Source: Piscinibacter lacus
Lineage (GTDB): Bacteria > Pseudomonadota > Gammaproteobacteria > Burkholderiales > Burkholderiaceae_C
Assembly: GCF_016735685.1 (NCBI RefSeq)
Contig: NZ_JAERRA010000001.1
Span: 868,001-932,000, forward strand
Direction: 5' to 3'
DNA length: 64,000 nt
The position numbers and the translations under genes were made by a program. Shown piece after piece: positions 17,496-27,934 of the stretch. The notes beneath the pieces are model-generated. The model was not told where the DNA came from. It saw only the letters and a program-made list of their open reading frames with translations, and ran no database searches. How positions within the stretch are numbered: position 1 is the first letter of the stretch; every line of letters begins with the position of its first letter.

Positions 17496-19069
17496 GGCAT
17501 GCGCTGCGGCTCGCGTTCATCGCGCTGACCGCCCTCCGTTTCGGGCTCGACCAGCTCGTCCTCGGCAGCCTGCCGCACCCGGGCCTGCGCCTGCTGGGCC
17601 GCGTGGTGCGACTGGGCCGGCGCTTTGACGCGCCGCGCGGCGAACGCCTGCGCCAGGCCCTGGAGCGGCTCGGGCCGATCTTCGTCAAGTTCGGCCAGGT
17701 GCTCTCGACGCGCCGCGACCTGCTGCCGCCCGACGTGGCCGACGAGCTGGCGCGCCTGCAGGACCGCGTGCCGCCCATCCCCAGCGACCAGGCCCGTGCC
17801 CTGGTCGAGGCGGCCTACGGCCGGCCGGTCGACCAGGTCTTCGCGCACTTCGAGCGCGAGCCGGTCGCCAGCGCCTCGATCGCCCAGGTGCACTTCGCCC
17901 GGCTCAAGGACGGGCGCGAGGTCGCCGTCAAGGTGCTGCGGCCGGGCATCCTCGAGATCATCGATTCCGACCTGGCCCTGCTGCGCAGCGCGGCCCGCTG
18001 GATCGAGCGGCTCAGCGCCGACGGCCGGCGCCTGAAGCCGCGCGAGGTCGTCGCCGAGTTCGACAAATACCTGCACGACGAGCTGGACCTGGTCCGCGAG
18101 GCTTCTTGCGCCGCGCAACTGCGCCGCAACATGGACGGCCTGAACCTGGTGCTGATCCCCGAGATGCACTGGGACTGGTGCACGCCCACCGTGCTGGTGA
18201 TGCAGCGCATGCACGGCGTGCCGATCAACCAGATCGAGCGCCTGCGCGCGGCCGGGGTGGACTTCAAGAAGCTCGCCCGCGACGGCGTGACCATCTTCTT
18301 CACCCAGGTCTTCCGCGACGGCTTCTTCCATGCTGACATGCACCCCGGCAACATCCAGGTCAGCCTGGACCGGGCCAGCTTCGGTCGCTACATCGCGCTG
18401 GACTTCGGGATCATCGGCACCCTGACCGAGACCGACAAGGACTACCTCGCGCAGAACTTCATCGCCTTCTTCCGCCGCGACTACAAGCGCGTGGCCGAGC
18501 TGCATGTGGAGAGCGGCTGGGTGCCGGCGGCCACCCGTATCGACGAGCTGGAGGGCGCGATCCGCGCCGTCTGCGAGCCCTACTTCGACCGGCCGCTCAA
18601 GGAAATCTCGCTCGGCCTGGTGCTGATGCGGCTGTTCCAGACCTCGCGCCGCTTCAATGTCGAGATCCAGCCCCAGCTCGTGCTGCTGCAGAAGACCCTG
18701 CTGAACATCGAGGGCCTGGGCCGGCAGCTCGACCCCGAGCTCGACCTCTGGAGCACGGCCAAGCCCTTCCTCGAACGCTGGATGAACGAGCAGGTCGGCT
18801 GGCGTGGCTTGGTCGAGCGCCTCAAGAACGAGGCGCCGCGCTATGCCCGCATGCTGCCCGAGCTGCCGCGCCTTGTGCACGAGGCCCTTGGCGCCCAGAC
18901 CCTTCAGGCCCGCGAGCTGGCCGAGCAGCGCCAGCAGCTTGCCGTGCTGCTGCGCGAGCAGCGCCGCACCCATCGCCTGCTGCTGGCCACCGTCTTCCTG
19001 GGCCTGGGCTTTGCTCTCGGCGGCATGCTGGTCCTGCTGCTCCAGCACCTGAGCTTCTCGGTCTCCTGA
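17492..19069 (+). CDS. ubiB: Ubiquinone biosynthesis kinase-like protein UbiB (ABC1/ADCK family)
   Basis: UbiB is an atypical kinase/ATPase required for ubiquinone synthesis. The 525-residue protein shows the family-specific '[18 protein letters not shown]' (KxGQ motif, about residues 61-78), the alanine-rich loop 'ASASIAQVH', the lysine of '[10 protein letters not shown]', the catalytic loop '[14 protein letters not shown]' and the metal-binding 'ALDFGIIG'. One C-terminal hydrophobic helix (about 495-515) anchors it to the inner membrane. It is translationally coupled to ubiJ. Confidence 0.95.
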   Translation: MRHALRLAFIALTALRFGLDQLVLGSLPHPGLRLLGRVVRLGRRFDAPRGERLRQALERLGPIFVKFGQVLSTRRDLLPPDVADELARLQDRVPPIPSDQARALVEAAYGRPVDQVFAHFEREPVASASIAQVHFARLKDGREVAVKVLRPGILEIIDSDLALLRSAARWIERLSADGRRLKPREVVAEFDKYLHDELDLVREASCAAQLRRNMDGLNLVLIPEMHWDWCTPTVLVMQRMHGVPINQIERLRAAGVDFKKLARDGVTIFFTQVFRDGFFHADMHPGNIQVSLDRASFGRYIALDFGIIGTLTETDKDYLAQNFIAFFRRDYKRVAELHVESGWVPAATRIDELEGAIRAVCEPYFDRPLKEISLGLVLMRLFQTSRRFNVEIQPQLVLLQKTLLNIEGLGRQLDPELDLWSTAKPFLERWMNEQVGWRGLVERLKNEAPRYARMLPELPRLVHEALGAQTLQARELAEQRQQLAVLLREQRRTHRLLLATVFLGLGFALGGMLVLLLQHLSFSVS

Positions 19070-19201
19070 GGCCGCGCGGGGAAGGGGCCTGGGCCGGGCC
19101 GGCACGGTGGCCGCAAGCCCTCTTCGGCACGGAGCTTGCGCACATAATCCGCCGCGCCCGCCGGGGGCCAGCCCCCTTCCGTCGACCCGCCCGCGACCTC
19201 C

Positions 19202-20650
19202 ATGAACACGACGCTGATCAGCGCGATCGCGCTCTACCTCGTCCTGACCCTCGTGGTCGGCCTGCTTGCCGCCCGGCGCGTGCACAGCGCGAAGGACTTC
19301 GCGCTGGCCGGTCGCAGCCTGCCGCTGTATGTGGTCGTCGCGACCACCTTCGCCACCTGGTTCGGCTCCGAACTGGTGCTGGGCGTCAGCGCCAAGTTTG
19401 TCGAGGGCGGCTTCAATGCGGTGATCGAGGACCCGATCGGCTCCTCCTTCTGCCTGATCCTGGTCGGCCTCTTCTTCGCCCGCAAGCTCTACAAGAAGAC
19501 GCTGCTGACCATTGGCGACTACTACCGCCAGCGCTTCGGCCCGGCGGTTGAGGGCCTGTGCTCGCTGATGATCCTGCTGAGCTACCTGGGCTGGGTGGCG
19601 GCGCAGATCACCGCCCTCGGCCTGGTCTTCAACCTGCTCAGCGACGGCGCCATCCCGGTGCTGGCCGGCATGGCGCTGGGCACCACGGTCGTGCTGGTCT
19701 ACACCCTGTTCGGCGGCATGTGGTCGGTGGCGGTGACCGACCTGGTGCAGATGGTCGTCATCGTGCTCGGCCTGATCGCCATCGCCTTCATGGCGGCCGA
19801 CCTGGCTGGTGGCGCCGACAAGGTGATCGCCGTCGCGGCCGAGCGCGATCTCTTCCGCTTCCTGCCCGAGCCCAGCGCGCACGAGTGGCTGTTCTTCATC
19901 GGCGCGGCCGTCACGCTCATGTTTGGCTCCATCCCGCAGCAGGACGTCTTCCAGCGCGTCATGGCCGCCAAGGATGCCGACACCGCCGCGCGCGGCCCGG
20001 TGCTCGGCGGCCTGCTCTACCTGCTGGTCGGCCTGGTGCCGATGTTCACCGTCACCAGCGCGCTGCTGGTCATGCCCGAGGAAGCCACCGCGCTGCTGGC
20101 CGACGACCCGCAGAAGGTGCTGCCGGCGCTCATCCTCAACCACATGCCGCTGGTGGCGCAGGTCTTCTTCTTCGGCGCGCTGCTCTCGGCCATCATGTCG
20201 ACCGCCTCGGCCACGCTGCTGGCGCCCTCGACGATCTTCGTCGAGAACGTGCTGCGCCACCTGCGGCCGGCCATGGACGATGCGACCCTGCTGCGCACCC
20301 TGCGCCTCACCGTGGTCGGCTTCACCGTGCTGGTCTTCGCCTATGCGGTCTTCGTCGAGGGCACGCCGATCTATGACATGGTGGCCAGCGCCTACCAGAT
20401 CACCCTGGCCGGCGCCTTCGTGCCCTTGGTCGCGGGCTTGTTCTGGAAGCGCGCCAGCACCCAGGGCGCGCTGCTGTCCATCGTGCTGGGCATCGGCCTG
20501 TGGGCGGTGTTCACTTTCGTCGGCGACCTCGGCGAGCGCTTCCCGGCCCAGCTTGCCGGCCTGGGGGCGGGCGTGCTCGGCATGGTGATCGGCTCGCTGG
20601 CGCCGCAGGTCCTTGCCAACCGGCAGGACCAGCCGCACGACATAGTCTGA
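19202..20650 (+). CDS. Sodium:solute symporter family transporter
   Basis: This is a 482-residue membrane protein of the SSS family with about 13 hydrophobic helices. The N-terminal pattern 'SAKDFALAGRSLPLYVVVATTFATWFGSELVLG' is diagnostic of the family; these carriers import sugars, amino acids, urea or organic acids with sodium. The extended C-terminal helix region ends in a short polar tail. The substrate cannot be assigned. A CATAAT -10-like box lies at 19143-19148. Confidence 0.9.
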   Translation: MNTTLISAIALYLVLTLVVGLLAARRVHSAKDFALAGRSLPLYVVVATTFATWFGSELVLGVSAKFVEGGFNAVIEDPIGSSFCLILVGLFFARKLYKKTLLTIGDYYRQRFGPAVEGLCSLMILLSYLGWVAAQITALGLVFNLLSDGAIPVLAGMALGTTVVLVYTLFGGMWSVAVTDLVQMVVIVLGLIAIAFMAADLAGGADKVIAVAAERDLFRFLPEPSAHEWLFFIGAAVTLMFGSIPQQDVFQRVMAAKDADTAARGPVLGGLLYLLVGLVPMFTVTSALLVMPEEATALLADDPQKVLPALILNHMPLVAQVFFFGALLSAIMSTASATLLAPSTIFVENVLRHLRPAMDDATLLRTLRLTVVGFTVLVFAYAVFVEGTPIYDMVASAYQITLAGAFVPLVAGLFWKRASTQGALLSIVLGIGLWAVFTFVGDLGERFPAQLAGLGAGVLGMVIGSLAPQVLANRQDQPHDIV

Positions 20651-20703
20651 GCGGGTCCGTCGCCGGCGGGCCGGCCGACCTCGGGGGGATCGGGGGCCCC
20701 TCC

Positions 20704-20709
20704 TATACT
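20704..20709 (+). promoter_or_regulatory. Candidate -10 element for the FmdB-DUF502-aspS operon
   Basis: TATACT (five of six consensus matches) lies 90 bp before the FmdB-family ATG in the intergenic space. No good -35 box is seen, so an activator or an extended promoter would be needed. Confidence 0.35.
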
Positions 20710-20799
20710 TGAGGGTTGCATTTCCCTGTGCGGGCTGCCTTTGCAGCCTGCGAGCCCGGTTCTGCCCTGACCTTCAAGATTCAAGCCCGAGGACACCCC

Positions 20800-21150
20800 A
20801 TGCCGATCTACGCCTACCGCTGCGAAGCCTGCGGCCACGCGCAGGACGTGCTGCAGAAGATCTCCGACCCGCTGCTGAGCACCTGCCCCGCCTGCGGGGC
20901 CGAGGCCTATCGCAAGCAGGTCACCGCCGCCGGCTTCCAGCTCAAGGGCTCGGGCTGGTACGTGACCGATTTCCGCAATGGCAGCAGCGCTGCCGCCCCG
21001 GCGGCGGCGCCGGCTGCGGGCGGTGCCGCCGCTACAGCGACTGCTTCCGCCAGTCCGGCTGCCGCGGCCCCGGCGGCAGCCCCGGCCAGCGACAGCGCCG
21101 CGGCTTCGGGTCCGTCCACCGCTTGCGGCGGCCCTTGCGCCTGCCATTGA
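20800..21150 (+). CDS. FmdB-family zinc-ribbon protein
   Basis: This is a 116-residue small regulatory-protein-like zinc ribbon. The N-terminal 'MPIYAYRCEACGH' and 'LLSTCPACGAEAYRKQ' place four metal-binding cysteines at C8, C11, C29 and C32. The rest is an Ala/Pro/Ser-rich linker ending in a Cys-rich tail 'CGGPCACH', as in betaproteobacterial homologues. GAGGA lies 6 bases before the ATG. The function is unknown, but the gene is often found next to DUF502 and aspS, as here. Confidence 0.9.
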   Translation: MPIYAYRCEACGHAQDVLQKISDPLLSTCPACGAEAYRKQVTAAGFQLKGSGWYVTDFRNGSSAAAPAAAPAAGGAAATATASASPAAAAPAAAPASDSAAASGPSTACGGPCACH

Positions 21151-21214
21151 GCCGCGTCCGGCCGGTCCGGCGGATTCCCTGTGCCGCTGACATGAACCGG
21201 CTTCGACCGCACGC

Positions 21215-21865
21215 ATGAAAAAGTACCTCATCGCCGGCCTGCTGGTCTGGCTGCCGCTGGCCATCACCATCGCCGTTCTCGTCTGGGCCTTTGGCCTGGT
21301 CGACGGCGTCTTCGGCGGCTTCGTCCAGGCCCTCTCGGCCGTGCTGCCGGCCCCCGCGGTCGAGGTGCTGCAACGCTTGGACGAGGTGCCCGGCGTCGGC
21401 CTGCTCGTCGTGCTGGCCGTGCTGCTGCTCACCGGCGTGGCCGTCACCAACTACATCGGCCAGTGGTCGCTGCGGCAGTGGGACCGGCTGCTGGGTCAGA
21501 TCCCGATCGTCAAGTCGGTCTACAGCTCGGTCAAGCAGGTTTCGGACACGCTGTTTTCCAGCAGCGGCAATGCCTTCCGCGAAGCCGTGCTGGTCGAGTA
21601 CCCGCGCCGCGGCGCCTGGACCATCGCCTTCGTCACCGGCCAGCCCGCAGGCGAGCTGATCTCGCACCTGCCGGCCGAAGCGCATGTCAGCCTCTACGTG
21701 CCGACCACGCCCAACCCGACCTCCGGCTTCTACTTGATCGTGCCGCGGGCCGAGGTCAAGCCCCTGGGCATGAATGTCGACGCGGCGCTCAAGCACATCA
21801 TCTCGATGGGCGTGGTCGCACCGCCCGAAGCCGCGGCCCCGGCCGCCCTGCCGCCGGCGGCCTGA
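21215..21865 (+). CDS. DUF502 family inner-membrane protein
   Basis: This is a 216-residue protein with two N-terminal transmembrane helices (about 5-30 and 60-85) followed by a soluble domain containing '[21 protein letters not shown]', the hallmark of DUF502. It resembles archaeal and plant LCV-like membrane proteins of unknown role. It lies between the FmdB-family gene and aspS on the same strand and is probably in one operon. Confidence 0.88.
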   Translation: MKKYLIAGLLVWLPLAITIAVLVWAFGLVDGVFGGFVQALSAVLPAPAVEVLQRLDEVPGVGLLVVLAVLLLTGVAVTNYIGQWSLRQWDRLLGQIPIVKSVYSSVKQVSDTLFSSSGNAFREAVLVEYPRRGAWTIAFVTGQPAGELISHLPAEAHVSLYVPTTPNPTSGFYLIVPRAEVKPLGMNVDAALKHIISMGVVAPPEAAAPAALPPAA

Positions 21866-21930
21866 GCGCCCCGGCCCGCCCTTTTTCGAAGCGCCGCCCG
21901 AGCGGCCTGCCTATCCCGGAGACATCCCGC

Positions 21931-23721
<1,791 letters not shown>

Positions 23722-23745
23722 GGCAAGGCCCTCGCTGGCATCCAG

Positions 23746-23771
23746 GGGCGCGGGCGACCGCGCCCTTTTTT
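23746..23771 (+). terminator. Rho-independent terminator after aspS
   Basis: A perfect 8-bp GC stem (23746-23753 with 23758-23765) with a GCGA loop is followed by six T residues at 23766-23771, 25 bp beyond the aspS stop. This is a textbook intrinsic terminator closing the FmdB-DUF502-aspS operon. Confidence 0.92.
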
Positions 23772-23841
23772 CATGTGCGGCCCCGCTAGAAGAAGCCCCT
23801 TGCCTGACGCCTAAACTCGCCAGGACAGCCTGGAGCCGACG

Positions 23842-24105
23842 ATGGACGTGACCGCCACCGACGCCAAGAACCGCCTCGGCCAGAGGCTGGAAGCCTGCCA
23901 GCGCGAGCCGGTGATCATCGAGCCATCGAGCCGGCGCCACAGCTTTCCGGACCGGGTGAGCGCCATGGCGCCATGGGACCTGCACCCCAAGCCGCAGGAG
24001 GCCGGCACCTTGCCGACCCGCGCATGGGGCCTGCCCCTCGCCTGCCTCCGCGACCCATCCCGCCGCATCGCCGACGCGCTCGCCGCCGTCGCCAGCGGCA
24101 TTTGA
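23842..24105 (+). pseudogene. Remnant of a Phd/YefM-family antitoxin
   Basis: The first 30 or so residues ('VTATDAKNRLGQRLEACQ' and 'EPVIIE') match the DNA-binding N-terminus of Phd/YefM antitoxins. After 'EPSSRRHS' the expected beta-strand and C-terminal toxin-binding helix are replaced by unrelated Pro/Arg-rich sequence, as from a frameshift or deletion. The 87-residue frame overlaps nothing else, and no RelE, Doc or PIN toxin follows; the next gene is nudB 10 bp on. It is probably a decayed toxin-antitoxin remnant, although a short expressed protein cannot be excluded. Confidence 0.5.
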
Positions 24106-24115
24106 CAAGGCCCCC

Positions 24116-24592
24116 GTGCGCCCGCCCAAGATCCCCGAATCCGTCCTCGTCGTCATCCACACCCCGGCGCTGGAGGTGCTGCTGATCGAGCGGGCCGACG
24201 CGCCCGGCTTCTGGCAGAGCGTCACCGGCTCCAAGGACACGCTGGCCGAATCGCTGGTCGAGACCTGCCTGCGCGAGGTGGCCGAGGAGACCGGCATCCT
24301 CGTCGGCACGCCCAGCATCCCCCTGACGGCCCTGCGCGACTGGGGCCTTGCCAATGTCTACGAGATCTACCCGCGCTGGCGCCACCGCTACGCCCCGGGC
24401 GTGACGCACAACACCGAGCATGTCTTCGGCCTGTGCGTGCCGGCCGGCACCCCGGTGAGGCTGAGCCCGCGCGAGCACACCGCCCACGCTTGGCTGCCCT
24501 GGCGCGAGGCGGCCGACCGCTGCTTCTCGCCCAGCAATGCCGAGGCGGTGTTGCAGTTGCCGCGCCTGGCCGGCGCCGAACCGCTGGCATGA
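24116..24592 (+). CDS. nudB: Dihydroneopterin triphosphate diphosphatase (Nudix)
   Basis: NudB removes pyrophosphate from dihydroneopterin triphosphate, the product of GTP cyclohydrolase I, early in folate synthesis. The 158-residue protein has the Nudix-box region at about 38-61 ('ESLVETCLREVAEETGI') with the metal-binding REVAEE core, and 'HNTEHVFGL', a betaproteobacterial NudB pattern. The start is a GTG at 24116. Its stop overlaps the next gene (ATGA). The upstream folate enzyme gene folE lies 7 kb away in the same window. Confidence 0.9.
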   Translation: MRPPKIPESVLVVIHTPALEVLLIERADAPGFWQSVTGSKDTLAESLVETCLREVAEETGILVGTPSIPLTALRDWGLANVYEIYPRWRHRYAPGVTHNTEHVFGLCVPAGTPVRLSPREHTAHAWLPWREAADRCFSPSNAEAVLQLPRLAGAEPLA

Positions 24593-25425
24593 GCTTGCAG
24601 CCGCTGGCCTCCAGCCTGCTGCCGCCCGCCATGCGCCGGCCCGCGGGCGGGCGGCTGCTGCGGGTGGCGACCTACAACATCCACAAGGGCGTGCGCGGCC
24701 TGGGGCCGGCCAAGCGGCTGGAGATCCACAACCTCGGCGCCGCGGTGGCGGCCTTCGATGCCGACCTGATCGCGTTGCAGGAAGTCCGCCGCCACAACCA
24801 CCGCGAGGCGCGCCGCTTCGACCACAGCCGCTTCGGCTGGCCGGCCCAGGGCCAGGCCGATTTCCTCGCCCCGCCGGGCTATGTGGCCGCCTACGTCAGC
24901 CATGCCCGCACCCGCCATGGCGAGCATGGCAACGCCCTGCTGAGCCGCCTGCCGCTGGGCGAGCCCCTGCACCGCGACCTGTCGGACCACCGCTTCGAGC
25001 AGCGCGGCCTGCTGCAAGTGCCGGTGCAACTGCCCGTGGAGTCGGGCGACACCGGGCCGCTGACGGCCGTGGTCGTGCACTTCGGCCTGCACCATGCCGG
25101 CCGGCGCCGCCAGGCCGAGCGCCTGATCGCCCACCTGGCCGAGACCGCGCCGCAGGGCCCGCTGATCGTGGCGGGCGACTTCAACGACTGGGGCGAGAAG
25201 CTCGACCCGCTCTTCGCCATCGCCGGCCTGCGCCGCGCCCGGGCGCCGGACGCGCGCCGCCGGCCGACCTTCCCCTCGCTCGCACCCCTCTTCGCGCTCG
25301 ATCGCTTCTACGTGCGCGGCCTGCGCTGCTGCGCGCTGCACGTGCCCCAGGGCCTGGCCTGGGCGCGGATGTCCGATCACCTGCCGCTGGTGGCCGATTT
25401 CGAGCCCCTGCCGGCCGGGACCTGA
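24589..25425 (+). CDS. Endonuclease/exonuclease/phosphatase (EEP) family protein
   Basis: This is a 278-residue metal-dependent hydrolase of the DNase I-like EEP fold. Visible motifs are 'VATYNIHKGV' (metal/phosphate site), 'ALQEVRRH' (metal-binding Glu), 'VHFGLHHAGRRRQAE', 'VAGDFNDW' (catalytic D-N pair) and the C-terminal 'SDHLPLVADF' (general-base His). Homologues next to cardiolipin-synthase-like genes are common in betaproteobacteria, which suggests a phospholipid or envelope role. It overlaps the nudB stop by 4 bases and precedes the PLD protein by 14 bp. Confidence 0.9.
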   Translation: MSLQPLASSLLPPAMRRPAGGRLLRVATYNIHKGVRGLGPAKRLEIHNLGAAVAAFDADLIALQEVRRHNHREARRFDHSRFGWPAQGQADFLAPPGYVAAYVSHARTRHGEHGNALLSRLPLGEPLHRDLSDHRFEQRGLLQVPVQLPVESGDTGPLTAVVVHFGLHHAGRRRQAERLIAHLAETAPQGPLIVAGDFNDWGEKLDPLFAIAGLRRARAPDARRRPTFPSLAPLFALDRFYVRGLRCCALHVPQGLAWARMSDHLPLVADFEPLPAGT

Positions 25426-25439
25426 GCCACCCGCCGCCC

Positions 25440-26780
25440 ATGGACGCGCCCGCCCGCCTGCCCCGCCGGGCCGTCTCGGCCGCCGCCAACTGGCTGCGCG
25501 ACCGGCGCTGGTACCTCAAGCACCGGCCGCTGGAGGCGGGCGGGCATGAGCTTGCGCTCCTGCGCGGGGGCGAGGCCTATTTCGCCGACCTCGTCGCGGC
25601 CATCGACCACGCCATGGCCGAGGTCTGGGTCGCCAGCTACATCTTCGAGGACCCGGCCGTCGACCCCTCGGCCGCCCGGGTGGCCGAGGCGCTGGCGGCG
25701 GCGGCGCGGCGCGGCCTGCGGGTGCGGGTGGTCGTCGACGGCTTCGGCTCGCGCCTGGCCCTGCCCGGCCTGCGCGCGGTGCTGGAGCCAGCCGGCGTCG
25801 ACCTGGCCGTCTTCCGGCCGCTGACCGGCTGGTGGCACTGGCTGCAGCCCCGCCAGTTGCGCCGCCTGCATCACAAGCTGGCGGTGGTCGATGGTGCGCT
25901 GGCCTGGTGCGGCGGCATCAACCTGATCGACGACCGCCTGGACCAGCACCACGGCTGGAGCGACAGCCCCCGGCTGGACTACGCCCTGCGCCTGCGCGGC
26001 CCGGTGGTCGGCCCCATCGCGCAGACGCTGAGCGCCGTCTGGCACCGCGCCTGGCTGGGCCATGACTGGCGCGACGAGCTGCGCGCCCTGGTGCGCCATC
26101 CCCGGCCCATGGCGCGGGTGCGCGCTCTCTGGCGCGGGCTGCGCAGCCCCCGCCTGGCGCGACGCGGCTCCCGCCGTCCCGCCACCGAGGGCGCTGCCCC
26201 CGGCCGCGCCGCCTTCGTGCTGCGCGACAACCTGCGCCAGCGCCGCGCCATCGAGCGCGCCTACCTGGATGCCTTTCGCCGCGCCCGCGAAGGCATCGAC
26301 CTCGTCTGCCCCTACTTCTACCCCGGCCGGGCCTTTCGACAGGCCTTGCTCGACGCGGCGGCACGCGGTGTCCAGGTGCGCCTGCTGCTCCAGGGCAAGG
26401 TCGACCTGCCCCTGGCCGCCTTGGCCGCCCGCGGGCTGTACGAGGAGCTGCTCGGCGGCGGCCTGCGCCTCTACGAATACACCCCGGCCTTCCTGCATGC
26501 CAAGGTGGCGCGGGTCGACGGCGACTGGGCCACGGTCGGCAGTTCCAACATCGACCCGCTCTCGCTGCTGCTCAATCTGGAGGCGAATGTCATCGTCCGC
26601 GACCCCGCCTGCGTCGCCGAGCTGCGCCTGGCCCTGGACCAGGACTTCGCCGCCGCCCGCGAGGTGCGGGCCGAGGAACTGGTCGCCCAGCCGCGCTGGC
26701 GCCGCGCCCTGCACCGCGGCCTGGTGGCGCTGCTGACCCGCGCCTACCTGTGGATGGCCAGCGGCCCCGATCGATCCTGA
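25440..26780 (+). CDS. clsB: Cardiolipin synthase B-like phospholipase D family protein
   Basis: This is a 446-residue protein with two HKD active-site motifs: H144-x-K146-x4-D151 ('HHKLAVVDG') followed by 'CGGINLIDD', and H353-x-K355-x4-D360 ('HAKVARVDG') followed by 'GSSNIDPLS'. It lacks strong N-terminal transmembrane helices, as in ClsB. It would condense phosphatidylglycerol or related lipids to cardiolipin at the inner membrane. It follows the EEP protein, a pairing also seen in other Burkholderiales. Confidence 0.88.
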   Translation: MDAPARLPRRAVSAAANWLRDRRWYLKHRPLEAGGHELALLRGGEAYFADLVAAIDHAMAEVWVASYIFEDPAVDPSAARVAEALAAAARRGLRVRVVVDGFGSRLALPGLRAVLEPAGVDLAVFRPLTGWWHWLQPRQLRRLHHKLAVVDGALAWCGGINLIDDRLDQHHGWSDSPRLDYALRLRGPVVGPIAQTLSAVWHRAWLGHDWRDELRALVRHPRPMARVRALWRGLRSPRLARRGSRRPATEGAAPGRAAFVLRDNLRQRRAIERAYLDAFRRAREGIDLVCPYFYPGRAFRQALLDAAARGVQVRLLLQGKVDLPLAALAARGLYEELLGGGLRLYEYTPAFLHAKVARVDGDWATVGSSNIDPLSLLLNLEANVIVRDPACVAELRLALDQDFAAAREVRAEELVAQPRWRRALHRGLVALLTRAYLWMASGPDRS

Positions 26781-26900
26781 GCGGTCCCGGGCGCGCTTCA
26801 AGCCCGTGGCTGCCGGGCGGCGCCGGGCCCTGCGGCTAGCATCCGGGCTCGCCGACCGCTTGCCCGCGGCCGTCCGGAACATGCGCGACGAGAGGATCAC

Positions 26901-27932
26901 TTGAGGGAACGACAAAGCTGGCCCGACCTCGCCAAGGGCGTGGGCATCGTCCTGGTCGTCTACGGCCATGTGGCGCGCGGCTTGATGAAGGCCGGCATCC
27001 TGCCCGCCGAAGGCTGGCCGCTGCTTGTCGACAGCTGGATCTACAGCTTCCACATGCCCCTGTTCTTTTTCCTGGCCGGACTGTTCTTCCTCGACAGCCT
27101 GGGGCGCCAGAAGCTGCTGGGCTTCCTGGGCGGGCGCATCGACAGCCTCGTCTATCCCTATGTGATCTGGTCCCTGCTGCAGGGCTCGGTCGAGGTGCTG
27201 ATGTCCGGCCAGACCAATGGCGTGGTCCGCTGGGACGAGGTGCTGAACCTGGCCGCGCCACGTGCGCACTTCTGGTTCCTCTACGCCTTGTTCACGCTCT
27301 CGCTGGCCGGCCTGCTGGTCTACAGCCTTTCGCGCCGTCCGGCCTGGCTGGCTGCCGTGGTGCTCGGTGCCCTGGCGCTGCGCCTCGGGGTCGATCCCAC
27401 CCGCGTGATCGCGCTGGACTACCTGATCTCGCTGGGTGTGTTCTTCACGGCCGGCGTGTTCTACGGCAGTCGCAGCGCGCCCCGGCCGAGCGCGACCGGG
27501 GTCCTGCTGGCCTTGGGCCTGCTGTTGCTGGCGCTGGCCGCGCAGTACCTGGCCCATGAGCAGCTCGGCTGGCGCTACCACCATCGCGGGCCCATCGGCC
27601 TGGGCCTGGCGGCCGTGTCGATCGCCGCCGTGGTCGCCTGCTGCCAGCAGGCCCAGGGCCTGGGTCGCCGCCTGGGCCTGGTGCAGCTCGGCCAGGCCTC
27701 GATGGTGATCTACCTGATGCATGTGCTGACCGGCAGCGGCCTGCGCGTGCTGCTGTCGCGCGGCCTGGGCCTGAACGATCCCGGGCTGCACCTGCTGGCC
27801 GGCTGCCTGGCCGGCCTGCTGCTTCCGCTGCTGGCCGACCGCCTGCTCAGGCGCTGGGGCATCGACTGGCATGTGCTGCCCCCCCGCGCGCTGCGCTTGC
27901 AGCCCCGGCTGGCCGGCGCGGCCGCGCGCTGA
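26901..27932 (+). CDS. Acyltransferase 3 family integral membrane protein
   Basis: This is a 343-residue protein with about ten transmembrane helices. The N-terminal 'SWPDLAKGVGIVLVVYGHVARG' has the histidine and preceding aspartate expected of the acyltransferase-3 (OafA/NodX-like) active site, and 'YSFHMPLFFFLAGLFF' is the second family motif. Such enzymes O-acetylate or acylate surface sugars. The start is TTG at 26901 with AGAGGA just upstream. An 8-codon reading frame from the ATG at 26881 stops at 26904, overlapping this TTG. Confidence 0.85.
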   Translation: MRERQSWPDLAKGVGIVLVVYGHVARGLMKAGILPAEGWPLLVDSWIYSFHMPLFFFLAGLFFLDSLGRQKLLGFLGGRIDSLVYPYVIWSLLQGSVEVLMSGQTNGVVRWDEVLNLAAPRAHFWFLYALFTLSLAGLLVYSLSRRPAWLAAVVLGALALRLGVDPTRVIALDYLISLGVFFTAGVFYGSRSAPRPSATGVLLALGLLLLALAAQYLAHEQLGWRYHHRGPIGLGLAAVSIAAVVACCQQAQGLGRRLGLVQLGQASMVIYLMHVLTGSGLRVLLSRGLGLNDPGLHLLAGCLAGLLLPLLADRLLRRWGIDWHVLPPRALRLQPRLAGAAAR

Positions 27933-27934
27933 GC

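Noticed and set aside
16973..20638. A 1221-codon minus-strand frame opposite ubiJ, ubiB and the symporter
   Set aside because: It is antisense to three well-supported genes and shows His/Gln/Asp-rich composition typical of high-GC antisense frames.
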